From GCA-2705445 sp002705445 (lineage in GTDB: Bacteria; Pseudomonadota; Gammaproteobacteria; Poriferisulfidales; GCA-002705445), in NCBI GenBank assembly GCA_045561235.1, contig JBJKYB010000001.1, positions 60,893 through 124,892 on the forward strand: 64,000 bases of DNA, written 5' to 3'. Positions 50,928 to 58,550 of this stretch are shown here, one piece after another. The notes under the pieces were generated by a model. The model ran no database searches. It worked only from the letters and a program-made list of their open reading frames with translations, and was not told the DNA's origin. Every line of letters begins with the position of its first letter. The first letter of the stretch is position 1. The position numbers were made by a program, and so were the translations under genes.

Positions 50928-51366
50928 ATCAGAAGTCTTAATAGAGATGCCAGAGTTTGAAAAGAAGTACAATCTTGCAATGGTTGATACAGAAAAAGTC
51001 ACTTCTCGTGTCCGTCCAAAACAATTTTTACACATAGATGAAGCAGAGTGTATTTTATGTGAAGGGTGTGTTGATATATGTCCATGGAAATGCATTCATT
51101 ATTTATCTGTTGATGCAATTGACGACTCAATAAATGTTGAAGCTCCAGATGAATCTGAGGCACCAGGTTTTTTTGTTGTTGATGAGGAAGCTTGTACTAG
51201 ATGTGCATTGTGTGTAGATAGATGTCCAACAGGGGTGATTTCTCTCGGAAAGTTTGCCGGCTCATTAGCAGATCAAGCCGTCCAAAATGGTGTTTATACA
51301 GCACCTTGGGATGAAGACTCTGGTGAGAGGAATGACAGACACGGATATATATATGGAAGGCTTTAG
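50920..51366 (+). CDS. 2[4Fe-4S] ferredoxin-type subunit associated with cytochrome bc complex
   Basis: The 148-aa protein has two cluster motifs, CILCEGCVDICPWKC and CTRCALCVDRCPTGV, separated by about 45 residues of acidic insert. N- and C-terminal extensions (35 and 30 aa) have no membrane helix, so it is a cytosolic iron-sulfur protein. It overlaps the 4-TM gene by 8 bp and precedes cytochrome b by 9 bp, so it is probably made in step with the complex. It could pass electrons between a cytosolic donor and the quinone/bc complex; this is inference. Confidence 0.88.
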   Translation: MPKSEVLIEMPEFEKKYNLAMVDTEKVTSRVRPKQFLHIDEAECILCEGCVDICPWKCIHYLSVDAIDDSINVEAPDESEAPGFFVVDEEACTRCALCVDRCPTGVISLGKFAGSLADQAVQNGVYTAPWDEDSGERNDRHGYIYGRL

Positions 51367-51375
51367 AATTATATA

Positions 51376-52149
51376 ATGCAAAAGTTATCTCTTCGTGACA
51401 GGATCAAAGAGGCACGAGCTACTGCTAGTGATAGTTTCAGAGGTGGAAAATTAATGTCCAGTATTTTCCGTCCAGGTTCTCCTTTTAGAAAAGGATATGT
51501 AGATAGTCCTAGAAACAGATCTTATGTTGTTATGAATAACGTTTTGTACCACCTCCATCCAGTCAAAGTTAAAAGACACGGAGTTAGGCTCTCATACACT
51601 CTTTGCTTGGGTGGATTAAGTTTCTTTCTTTTCATAGTTTTAACAATTACTGGAATTTGGCTTATGTTTTATTTCCGTCCAACCGAACTTGCGTATGTTG
51701 ACATTCAGACCTTACAGACAAGCATCGCATTTGGTTCTTTAGTTAGAAATATGCATAGGTGGGGTGCACACCTCATGGTTTTAGTTGTATTCCTTCATAT
51801 GTCTCGAGTCTTTTATCACGGAGCATATAAAGCACCAAGAGAGTTCAACTGGGTCATAGGAGTAATTTTGCTTTTGCTAACCTTATTGCTGTCATTTACA
51901 GGATACCTTCTTCCTTGGGACCAGCTAGCCATATGGGCTGTCACTGTTGGAGGTAACATGGCTGGCTACACACCCGTTATTGGAGCTCAGGCCAAATTTG
52001 GATTGTTTGCCGGACTTGAGGCAACAACAGCTACGTTATTAAGATTTTATGTTCTTCACGTACTTTTCTTACCATTTATCATTGTTATCTTTATGGCTGT
52101 CCACTTCTGGAGAGTAAGAAAAGATGGCGGAATTTCAGGACCTTTGTAG
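51376..52149 (+). CDS. cytochrome b, N-terminal half (b6-type)
   Basis: The 257-aa protein has four helices and all four heme ligands: His in RNMHRWG and VFLHMSR (helix B) and in FYVLHVL and MAVHFWRVRKDGG (helix D). The second pair is separated by 14 residues, as in b6 rather than mitochondrial-type b. YLLPWDQLAIWAVTVG is the cd-helix region forming part of the quinol site. The C terminus ISGPL is like that of PetB. It makes a split cytochrome b with the next gene. The 60-residue N-terminal extension is basic and cytosolic. Confidence 0.93.
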   Translation: MQKLSLRDRIKEARATASDSFRGGKLMSSIFRPGSPFRKGYVDSPRNRSYVVMNNVLYHLHPVKVKRHGVRLSYTLCLGGLSFFLFIVLTITGIWLMFYFRPTELAYVDIQTLQTSIAFGSLVRNMHRWGAHLMVLVVFLHMSRVFYHGAYKAPREFNWVIGVILLLLTLLLSFTGYLLPWDQLAIWAVTVGGNMAGYTPVIGAQAKFGLFAGLEATTATLLRFYVLHVLFLPFIIVIFMAVHFWRVRKDGGISGPL

Positions 52150-52155
52150 AGGCTT

Positions 52156-53049
52156 ATGGTAGATATTCCAGAACATTTATTGCAGAGATCTGCGGAAGCA
52201 AGAGCAAAAGCTTTGGGCATTAGTGTTGAACAAGCTTTAGCTGAAATGAAAGGTGAGTCAGATCCAACAGTTATCTCAAAAGAACCAGAGGTAAAGACTA
52301 TTGACGAGACTCCAGCTCCAGCAGCAGAGACTCCAGCTCCAGCAGCAGAGACTCCAGCACCAGCAGCAGAGACTCCAGCTCCAGCAGCAGAGACTCCAGC
52401 ACCAGCAGCAGAGACTCCAGCTCCAGCAGCAGAGACTCCAGCACCAGCTGTAAAATCTGAAGAAAAGCCTGCAGCAAAAGCTCCAAAAGCTGATACACCT
52501 GAAGAAGTTGATTTTGCACCTGAGGTAAAGGTAACACAACGATTATTAACTGTTGTAAAAGCAAAACCAATACAAAAAGCAGCTTCCGAACCAGTAGATA
52601 AAGTTAACACTTGGCCACATTTGATGCTTCCAGAATTTGTTTCATTGATGGCAATGACAGCTTTTTTAATTCTTCTATCAGCAATACTGCAAGCACCTCT
52701 TCTTGAAGAAGCAAACCCAAATGTAACTCCAAACCCTGCAAAAGCACCTTGGTATTTTTTAGGCTTGCAGGAACTATTGTCATACTGGGATCCTCAAATT
52801 GCTGGTGTTATGATTCCTTTAGTTTTAGGTATAGCTATATGGATGGCTTTTCCATACATAGATAGAAATCCAGAAACACATCCATCTAAAAGAAAGTTTG
52901 CGATTATGTTTTATACATTTTTCTTAGCTGGAGCAGGTGTGCTTACTATTATTGGAGTTCTTTTTAGAGGTCCTGGCTGGAACTGGACTTATCCTTGGAT
53001 TGATGGAATATGGTTTGACGATTTGCTTGATTGGATTCACTTCGAATGA
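52156..53049 (+). CDS. cytochrome b subunit IV-like C-terminal half with QRSAEARA domain and ETPAPAA repeats
   Basis: The 297-aa protein has three parts. Residues 1-34 (VDIPEHLLQRSAEARAKALG, VEQALAEMKG) are the small domain shared with two cytochromes c across the divergent promoter. Residues about 50-100 are a seven-unit ETPAPAA tether. Residues 150-297 are three helices like PetD with NPAKAPWYFLGLQELLSYW, where the Qo-site PEWY motif reads APWY. The PetD part usually begins directly, so the first 130 residues are an addition on the cytosolic side. It starts 6 bp after cytochrome b. Confidence 0.88.
   Translation: MVDIPEHLLQRSAEARAKALGISVEQALAEMKGESDPTVISKEPEVKTIDETPAPAAETPAPAAETPAPAAETPAPAAETPAPAAETPAPAAETPAPAVKSEEKPAAKAPKADTPEEVDFAPEVKVTQRLLTVVKAKPIQKAASEPVDKVNTWPHLMLPEFVSLMAMTAFLILLSAILQAPLLEEANPNVTPNPAKAPWYFLGLQELLSYWDPQIAGVMIPLVLGIAIWMAFPYIDRNPETHPSKRKFAIMFYTFFLAGAGVLTIIGVLFRGPGWNWTYPWIDGIWFDDLLDWIHFE
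52306..52452 (+). repeat. 21-bp tandem repeat (7 units) encoding an ETPAPAA tether
   Basis: Seven contiguous 21-bp units begin with GAGACTCCAGC. Two variants differ at one base (CTCCA or CACCA) and occur in the order A A B A B A B, showing a 42-bp higher-order period. The last unit ends in GTA rather than GCA. The repeat encodes an extended Pro/Ala linker and is a likely length-variable site between strains. Confidence 0.93.
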
Positions 53050-53909
53050 GCATAGTTGAATTATCTTTTGCTGCCTTTGCTCTGGTTGGGTTTTTAGGCA
53101 TTGTTGGCATCGTAGTTATTGTCACCGGTAGAGGGCCAAAAAGTTTTAACTGGAAGAAAAACCTTGATAAAAAAGCTCTTAAAGAGGATAAATCTCAAAC
53201 CAACTTTTTAGAACCAGAGATGCCAAAAGGCGAAACCGAAGCAACTGTTGAGGAAATTGACGAACCAGTTATTGAATCAGATGGTGCTGTAAAGCTTGAA
53301 GAAAAAGTCATTTATGAAGAGATCTCTGAAGAAGAAGCAGGAATAACTAGAAGACAATTTTTAACAAAAGCTCTTAGAATTTCATTTGGTGCTTTTGCAG
53401 GTATTCAAGCAATTTCATGGCTAGGGTTTTTCTGGCCAAAAGTTTCAGGTGGTTTTGGTTCAAAAGTTGATGCAGGTCCAATTGAAGAAATAAAGAGTCA
53501 GATATTCCAAGCTGATGGTTCCGTTATTCCAGCTTTTATTCCAGCAGCAAGAGCTTATGTGCTTCCACTGGATGCAGCTGCGGCGGCCAACTCCCAGTTT
53601 GCAACTGGCTCCACAATTACCGATGGTTTAGTAGCTGTTTATCAAAGATGTGTTCACTTAGGATGTAGGGTTCCATGGTGTAACTCATCACAAGGATTTG
53701 AATGTCCTTGCCATGGTTCAAAATATAATATGGTTGGTGAATATTTTGCAGGCCCAGCTCCAAGAAATCTTGATAGGTTTAATGTTGCTAATGTAAACGG
53801 AAGACTTGTTATTGACACTGGTACAATTATCGAATCACCTAGAGCACCAGGCATGTCAGTGAAGTATCCCCAAGGTTTATCTTGTATAGCTCTAACTACA
53901 GAGGAATAG
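53046..53909 (+). CDS. Rieske iron-sulfur protein of the cytochrome bc complex
   Basis: I start at ATG 53046, overlapping the previous stop (ATGA), giving 287 aa. Helix 1 (residues 5-27) is followed by about 70 acidic residues, a twin-arginine motif ITRRQFLTKA and helix 2 (about 108-130). The [2Fe-2S] domain has CVHLGCRVPWC and CPCHGSKYN, with the disulfide cysteines present. An additional N-terminal helix before the Tat anchor resembles actinobacterial QcrA, which has three helices. It oxidises quinol at the Qo site and passes electrons to the diheme cytochrome. Confidence 0.93.
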   Translation: MSIVELSFAAFALVGFLGIVGIVVIVTGRGPKSFNWKKNLDKKALKEDKSQTNFLEPEMPKGETEATVEEIDEPVIESDGAVKLEEKVIYEEISEEEAGITRRQFLTKALRISFGAFAGIQAISWLGFFWPKVSGGFGSKVDAGPIEEIKSQIFQADGSVIPAFIPAARAYVLPLDAAAAANSQFATGSTITDGLVAVYQRCVHLGCRVPWCNSSQGFECPCHGSKYNMVGEYFAGPAPRNLDRFNVANVNGRLVIDTGTIIESPRAPGMSVKYPQGLSCIALTTEE

Positions 53910-53910
53910 T

Positions 53911-55335
53911 ATGACAAGTTCACTTTCAATTACATTAATTGCTTTAGGGATAATTGCTGCTCTAGCATTTTTTACTGCTGCAGGTTTTAGAGGCTCAGGT
54001 AAAGTCTCTGATTATGCACCAAACTTGTCAAAATATCGAAATGATGATGATTTAGAAACAAAAACACTTGATAGAACCCTAACTGTTGCAGTTTTAATTG
54101 CCTCGCTTTTAACTATCATGATTCCTCTTTACTACCTTGGAGAACAAGACAGACAAGAAGGTTTTGTAGAAGAATTTGATGAGGTGTCTGTAGAAAGAGG
54201 AGAACATCTATATGAAGAATTCGGATGTGGTAACTGCCATGGTGTTGACGGATCTGGTGGTGCAGCTTCATATGTCGAAAAGAGAAGTGGAATAAATGTT
54301 ACATGGACTGCTCCTGCAATAAACAATGTTTTCTATAGATATGATGATGAAGAAGTTCGTTATTGGTTAATTTATGGACGTGCAAACTCACCTATGCCTG
54401 CATGGGGATTAGAAGGTGGTGGTCCAATGAATGATGGTCAATTAGATGACTTGATTGAGTACATGCATCACTTTCAAATATCACAATCAGAAGAGCTACA
54501 AACTATTGAAATGAATATCAATAGTTCATTATCGAGACTCGATACATCTGAGCTATTAGTTGAGAATGAAATAGCAAGGCAAAAAGAATTAATTCAAAGC
54601 GTAAAAGACGCACCAGGAAAATTACCTGTTGTTCAAAAAGCAGTAGAAGATGTTTCAGCACTACTTTCCAAAGAAGGTGGAATTGACACAGATGAAGACG
54701 GATTAAGTGACTCTACTGAAACAGAGTTATCAGATTACAGCAGTACCGTGTCTGAAGTTTTGGGAACTTCTATATTAAATTTAGACCCAGACAACGAAGA
54801 ATCTATTCCTGGAAGAAAAGATAAATCTGTTGCAAGCGGTTATTTATCACAACTTGAATCCGAATTAATCAACATAACAATTGTTGCAGAGGGATACGAT
54901 AAATTTATCAAAGAGGCTGAAACTGGTTTAGCATTTCTTGAAAAAGCATTGGAAGAAAAGCTTTGGGAAGTTTCATTCGATGAAATTGCTGATTCTACTT
55001 TTGATGGAGATGTAGAAAAAGCTAAAAGAGCAGTTGGGTTATTTAACGCTTACTGTGCAAGATGTCATACAGCAGGTTATTCTGCTGGTGTAGCATATAC
55101 TAAAGAGATAGCATCTGGTGGTTTGGGACCTGCACTAAGAGCAGGTAGAGCCAATATCCAGTTTAAACAGAGGGAAGACTTGATAGATTTTATTGTTAAA
55201 GGTTCTGTAAATGGTAAAGCGTATGGAGTCAACGGTGTTGGTGGAGGAAAAATGCCTGGTTTTGGTGCTGTTCTTCCGCAATCTGACATAGAACTCATTA
55301 TTGATTACTTGAGAGGAATGACACCTGATGCGTGA
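53911..55335 (+). CDS. diheme cytochrome c with calcium-repeat-like insert
   Basis: The 474-aa protein has two N-terminal helices (5-24, 55-76), a first cytochrome domain with CGNCH (106-110) and SPMPAWG as Met ligand, a long mostly helical middle region of about 200 aa with DTDEDGLSDSTE (thrombospondin type 3/EF-hand-like calcium loop) and LNLDPDNE, then a second domain with CARCH and GKMPGFG. In function it replaces the diheme QcrC or cytochrome c1 and carries electrons from Rieske to an oxidase. It starts one base after the Rieske stop and overlaps the next gene by 8 bp. Confidence 0.88.
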   Translation: MTSSLSITLIALGIIAALAFFTAAGFRGSGKVSDYAPNLSKYRNDDDLETKTLDRTLTVAVLIASLLTIMIPLYYLGEQDRQEGFVEEFDEVSVERGEHLYEEFGCGNCHGVDGSGGAASYVEKRSGINVTWTAPAINNVFYRYDDEEVRYWLIYGRANSPMPAWGLEGGGPMNDGQLDDLIEYMHHFQISQSEELQTIEMNINSSLSRLDTSELLVENEIARQKELIQSVKDAPGKLPVVQKAVEDVSALLSKEGGIDTDEDGLSDSTETELSDYSSTVSEVLGTSILNLDPDNEESIPGRKDKSVASGYLSQLESELINITIVAEGYDKFIKEAETGLAFLEKALEEKLWEVSFDEIADSTFDGDVEKAKRAVGLFNAYCARCHTAGYSAGVAYTKEIASGGLGPALRAGRANIQFKQREDLIDFIVKGSVNGKAYGVNGVGGGKMPGFGAVLPQSDIELIIDYLRGMTPDA

Positions 55336-55696
55336 AATAATGAGATCACTTTTGTCCTCTAACTTATTAGTTACTGGAATACTTATGTTTATAGGCTCTA
55401 TAATCACATTTGCCGGATCTACATTTTTACTTAATGCTACTAATGTTGGAAAGAGATTAGGGTTTTTAATCACTGGTGCTGCAATATTTGGCTGGGGAGT
55501 TATTAATTCAATTTTTTTCATCCTTTATGCCCCACGAGGTCCAGCTCCTGCAAACATTGATGGTTTGAATGCATTCGAAATAAGAATTATTCCATTAACT
55601 TTCTTAGTTGGTTCCGGAATTTTGTTTGTAATGTTTTTATTAGCACTTAACAGGTTCGAACAAGAACAACTTGAAAAGGAAGATCAAGATAATTAG
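55328..55696 (+). CDS. hypothetical three-helix membrane protein, end of bc operon
   Basis: The 122-aa protein starts at ATG 55328 inside the cytochrome gene (8-bp overlap). It has three helices (LLVTGILMFIGSIITFAG, LGFLITGAAIFGWGVINSIFFILY, IIPLTFLVGSGILFVMFLLAL) joined by a loop with YAPRGPAPANIDGLN and ends in a charged tail. It may be an accessory subunit of the reductase, judging by translational coupling only. The following NfeD gene starts 9 bp later. Confidence 0.65.
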   Translation: MREIMRSLLSSNLLVTGILMFIGSIITFAGSTFLLNATNVGKRLGFLITGAAIFGWGVINSIFFILYAPRGPAPANIDGLNAFEIRIIPLTFLVGSGILFVMFLLALNRFEQEQLEKEDQDN

Positions 55697-55705
55697 ATTG
55701 TCATT

Positions 55706-56140
55706 ATGACACAAATCTGGTTCATTGCAGCAGCTGTTCTATTATTGGCAGAACTTCTAGTTCCAACATTTTTTATATTACCTTTTGCCATCGGCTCTTT
55801 TTTTGCTGGAATAGCATCCTTATTTACTGATAGTCAAAATATTCAATTGTCTACGTTCGTAGTCTTTAGTCTTGTGGGTGTATATTTATCGGTGAAAGTT
55901 TTTGGACCTAGAAACAAAGATAAGAAAACAAGTACAAGCTTTACTGAAGGTGCAAATAAATATATTGGTATGACTTTTGTTACAAAAGAAGATTTGGATA
56001 TGTATGATTCAACTTTACAGCATGTATATGGAGATGACTGGCAGGTTGTTTCAATAGGTCAAAGGATTTCAGCTGGATCAGAAGTTAAAGTAATGAATGT
56101 GAATGGTACAAAATTAGAAGTACAAACCAAGGAGGGGTAA
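55706..56140 (+). CDS. NfeD-like membrane protein
   Basis: The 144-aa protein has two or three N-terminal helices (IWFIAAAVLLLAELLVPTFFILPFAIGSFFAG) and a C-terminal soluble domain of OB type ending GQRISAGSEVKVMNVNGTKLEVQTK. The AELLVPTFFILPFAIG and GS-V-V-xV-G-L-V patterns are those of short NfeD proteins. NfeD is normally encoded next to a stomatin-like protein, as here (9-bp gap), and helps organise membrane microdomains or protein turnover. Confidence 0.83.
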   Translation: MTQIWFIAAAVLLLAELLVPTFFILPFAIGSFFAGIASLFTDSQNIQLSTFVVFSLVGVYLSVKVFGPRNKDKKTSTSFTEGANKYIGMTFVTKEDLDMYDSTLQHVYGDDWQVVSIGQRISAGSEVKVMNVNGTKLEVQTKEG

Positions 56141-56149
56141 ACTAAAATT

Positions 56150-57115
56150 ATGGAATTTATATTTGGATTAGTTAGATGGGTAGTAATAATTGCACTACTC
56201 GGAGTTTTATTATTTAGAATATTCAGAATTATTAGACCTTTCGAGACAGGACTTGTCGAGAGATTAGGTAAGTATAATAGAGAGGCAAAATCAGGGCTTA
56301 ATATTGTCATACCTGGTTTAGAGAGAATAATCATTGTGGACATGAGAGAGCAAGTTATTGATGTTCCTCCGCAAGAAGTTATTACAAAAGACAATGTGAC
56401 AATCACAGTTGACGCAATCATTTATTATGAACCAACTGATCCAAAGAAGCTTGTTTATAACGTTGGTGATTTTATTCAAGCTGCTACAAAATTAGCACAA
56501 ACAAACCTTAGAAATGTTGTTGGTGACCTAGAGTTAGACGCTGCCTTAACTTCAAGAGAGACTATTAACACTCAGCTCAAGCTTATTCTTGATGAAGCAA
56601 CTGATAAATGGGGTACAAGAGTAGTCAGAGTTGAGATTCAGAGAATTGACCCACCACAAGATGTTCAAGATGCTATGAACAAAGTCATGAAAGCTGAAAG
56701 AGATAGAAGAGCTGCGGTTACTGAAGCTGAAGGTGAAAAGAGAGCAGCAATTCTTACCGCAGAGGGTAGAAAAGAATCTCAAGTTTTGGATGCAACTGGT
56801 GAAGCAGAAGCTTTGAAGCAAGTTGCTGATGCACAAAAATATGAAAAAATTGCAATTGCTGAAGGTGAAGCTGAGGCAATAGAAAAAGTTTTTGCTGCAA
56901 TACACAAAGGTGACCCAACAAATGATCTAATTGCAATTAAGTATCTAGAGTCACTTGAAAAAGTCGCTGATGGTAATGCTACAAAGATTTTCTTACCGGC
57001 AGATTTATCAGCAACTCTTGGAAGCATTGGTGCAATTTCAGAACTCTTTAAAGATGAGAAATCTGATGATGCAGCTAAAACTTCAGACGATTCAGATAAA
57101 TCTACTGAAGAATAA
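56150..57115 (+). CDS. stomatin/prohibitin-like SPFH domain protein (QmcA-type)
   Basis: The 321-aa protein has an N-terminal membrane helix, then IIRPFETGLVERLGKYNREAKSGLNIVIPGLE, MREQVIDVPPQEVITKDNVTITVDAIIYY, and VVGDLELDAALTSRE, followed by the coiled-coil VMKAERDRRAAVTEAEGEKRAAI and an Ala/Glu-rich repeat region. All features are typical of SPFH proteins in the paraslipin/QmcA group. It probably forms a large ring at the membrane with the NfeD protein. The last 24 bp overlap the convergent LysE-type gene. Confidence 0.92.
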   Translation: MEFIFGLVRWVVIIALLGVLLFRIFRIIRPFETGLVERLGKYNREAKSGLNIVIPGLERIIIVDMREQVIDVPPQEVITKDNVTITVDAIIYYEPTDPKKLVYNVGDFIQAATKLAQTNLRNVVGDLELDAALTSRETINTQLKLILDEATDKWGTRVVRVEIQRIDPPQDVQDAMNKVMKAERDRRAAVTEAEGEKRAAILTAEGRKESQVLDATGEAEALKQVADAQKYEKIAIAEGEAEAIEKVFAAIHKGDPTNDLIAIKYLESLEKVADGNATKIFLPADLSATLGSIGAISELFKDEKSDDAAKTSDDSDKSTEE

Positions 57116-57694
57116 ATAAATACCAATACCAATTAAACAGACACCACTAATTATGTTTATATACATTTTTACTTTTGTAGTTGAATTTTTAAATAAATAG
57201 CTACTCAGCAATGCATATGAAATATCTGCAAAAAGATTAATAAATATTGTCACAATTCCCAGAAAAATAAGGGAAGAAAAAATATTAGATTCATCCGTTA
57301 TAAATAAAGGCAGTACAGATATATAGAAAACCCACATCTTTGGATTAGCGAGGTTAATCTTAAATCCTGACAAAAAAGATGCTGAGCCGAGGACTTTAGG
57401 ACTATCTCCTTTGTCTTGTATGGTTTTGATTCCTTTATAAACAATATAAATTATTCCAAAAATATAAATAAAAGTGAGTATCTCAGGAATTAATGAAAAG
57501 ATGTAAGTAATGACGGCAGCAGTGATTATGGTTATTCCGATAGCACCAGCTGCTGCACCATAAGCAACTTGAAGAGCATTTTTTCTTCCTTTTTGCACTG
57601 CTTCATTAACAATCAAAGCAATAATTAGTCCTGGGCTGAAAGCGACACTAATTTGGAGAATAATAAATTCGATAGTTAGTGATTGAAATTGCAC
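57092..57694 (-). CDS. LysE/RhtB family amino-acid exporter
   Basis: The 200-aa protein has six helices and the conserved N-terminal block FIILQISVAFSPGLIIALIVNEAVQKGRKNAL, where SPGL-x6-N-x8-G-R-x2 is the LysE/RhtB pattern (usually SPGP), then FLSGFKINLANPKMWVFYIS. It would export amino acids or related metabolites. GTG start overlaps the stop of the upstream 93-aa gene by one base (TAGTG). Converges on the stomatin-like gene with a 24-bp overlap. Confidence 0.87.
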   Translation of the reverse strand: MQFQSLTIEFIILQISVAFSPGLIIALIVNEAVQKGRKNALQVAYGAAAGAIGITIITAAVITYIFSLIPEILTFIYIFGIIYIVYKGIKTIQDKGDSPKVLGSASFLSGFKINLANPKMWVFYISVLPLFITDESNIFSSLIFLGIVTIFINLFADISYALLSSYLFKNSTTKVKMYINIISGVCLIGIGIYLFFSRFI

Positions 57695-57975
57695 TATTGA
57701 GATTTAATTTTATTAATTTCTGGAACACCTTGTTTGACTGAAACTTCACAATCTTTATATTCACCTGCAATTTGATTACCCACTATAACTAATAACTCCA
57801 TTACAGATTCTTTTTTTCCTGAAGAGGACCCAAAAGTATTAGGTGAGTTTTCATATTCTTTTTTGATTTTATTGAAAATCTCTATTGCTTGATCTTTGTT
57901 TAATTTATCTGATAAGGCAGTTTTTGTAATAACTTCAAAACTTTTTCTTTGACGTCTAGGTAAATCAAATTGCAT
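57694..57975 (-). CDS. hypothetical small protein before LysE exporter
   Basis: The 93-aa soluble protein begins QFDLPRRQRKSFEVITKTALSDKLNKDQ, with a helical first half and KKESVMELLVIVGNQIAGEYKDCEVSVKQG in the second half. No membrane helix, no metal motif. The family is unknown. It lies between a GNAT gene (9 bp away) and lysE (1-bp overlap), so it is part of a three-gene leftward operon. Confidence 0.6.
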   Translation of the reverse strand: MQFDLPRRQRKSFEVITKTALSDKLNKDQAIEIFNKIKKEYENSPNTFGSSSGKKESVMELLVIVGNQIAGEYKDCEVSVKQGVPEINKIKSQ

Positions 57976-57984
57976 AAATTTATT

Positions 57985-58506
57985 CTAACTATTTATTATG
58001 AGCTTTTGTAATGAGACCTCATAATCTTTAGAATATTTTACAGTTTGTATTTCATTAAAGCCAAAAGACTTGTGAAATTTGAATGAAGTCTCGTTTATAG
58101 AAGGAAGAAGATTTATCTCAGCCGTTAAATGTTTGATAAAATTTTCTTTCGCAAAATTAAGAGCATTTTCATAAAGAGATGTGCCTAGTTTATTTTTTCT
58201 ATGTTCATTATCAACTGCAACTCTATCAATGTATAAAAAATTACTTACTCTATTTGCAATTTCATTAAAGTTTTTATGTTTTATCTCACGCATATAGTTA
58301 ATAGTATTTTCGTTATCTTGAAAACAAACTACATACCCCACAACTTTATTGTTTTTTAGAACGTATTCGCTGTAATCAGAGTTTTCTACGAGATTAATAA
58401 ATCCATCTAGGGATTTGCTGCCAACGTTAGGTACATTTTGCTCGTTTAATTCATGGCATTGTGCAACAAATTCTTTTTTAATTGGGGAAAATAAATAATC
58501 TTTCAT
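57985..58506 (-). CDS. GNAT family N-acetyltransferase
   Basis: The 173-aa protein has the GNAT acetyl-CoA-binding sequence IDRVAVDNEHRKNKLGTSLYENALNFA, where N-x2-RKNKLGTSL corresponds to the R/Q-x2-G-x-G/A loop, and NETSFKFHKSFGFNE near the end. The acceptor is unknown. TATATT on the minus strand lies 7 nt before the ATG, suggesting a leader of one base. It faces the divergent DDAH-like gene. Confidence 0.82.
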   Translation of the reverse strand: MKDYLFSPIKKEFVAQCHELNEQNVPNVGSKSLDGFINLVENSDYSEYVLKNNKVVGYVVCFQDNENTINYMREIKHKNFNEIANRVSNFLYIDRVAVDNEHRKNKLGTSLYENALNFAKENFIKHLTAEINLLPSINETSFKFHKSFGFNEIQTVKYSKDYEVSLQKLIINS

Positions 58507-58538
58507 ATCTAGGAATATACATTTAATGTATAAAAATG

Positions 58539-58544
58539 TAAACT
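58539..58544 (+). promoter_or_regulatory. -10 hexamer for leaderless gene at 58551
   Basis: TAAACT ends 6 nt before the ATG at 58551, so transcription should begin on the start codon. No Shine-Dalgarno is seen. Confidence 0.4.
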
Positions 58545-58550
58545 GGCATT

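Noticed and set aside
52306..52452. Possible CRISPR array
   Set aside because: Units are directly adjacent, have no unique spacers and encode an in-frame linker.
52056..52610. 184-aa minus-strand ORF of Gly/Ala/Ser repeats opposite subunit IV
   Set aside because: It is only the antisense of the 21-bp tandem repeat; the plus-strand protein has clear family motifs at both ends.
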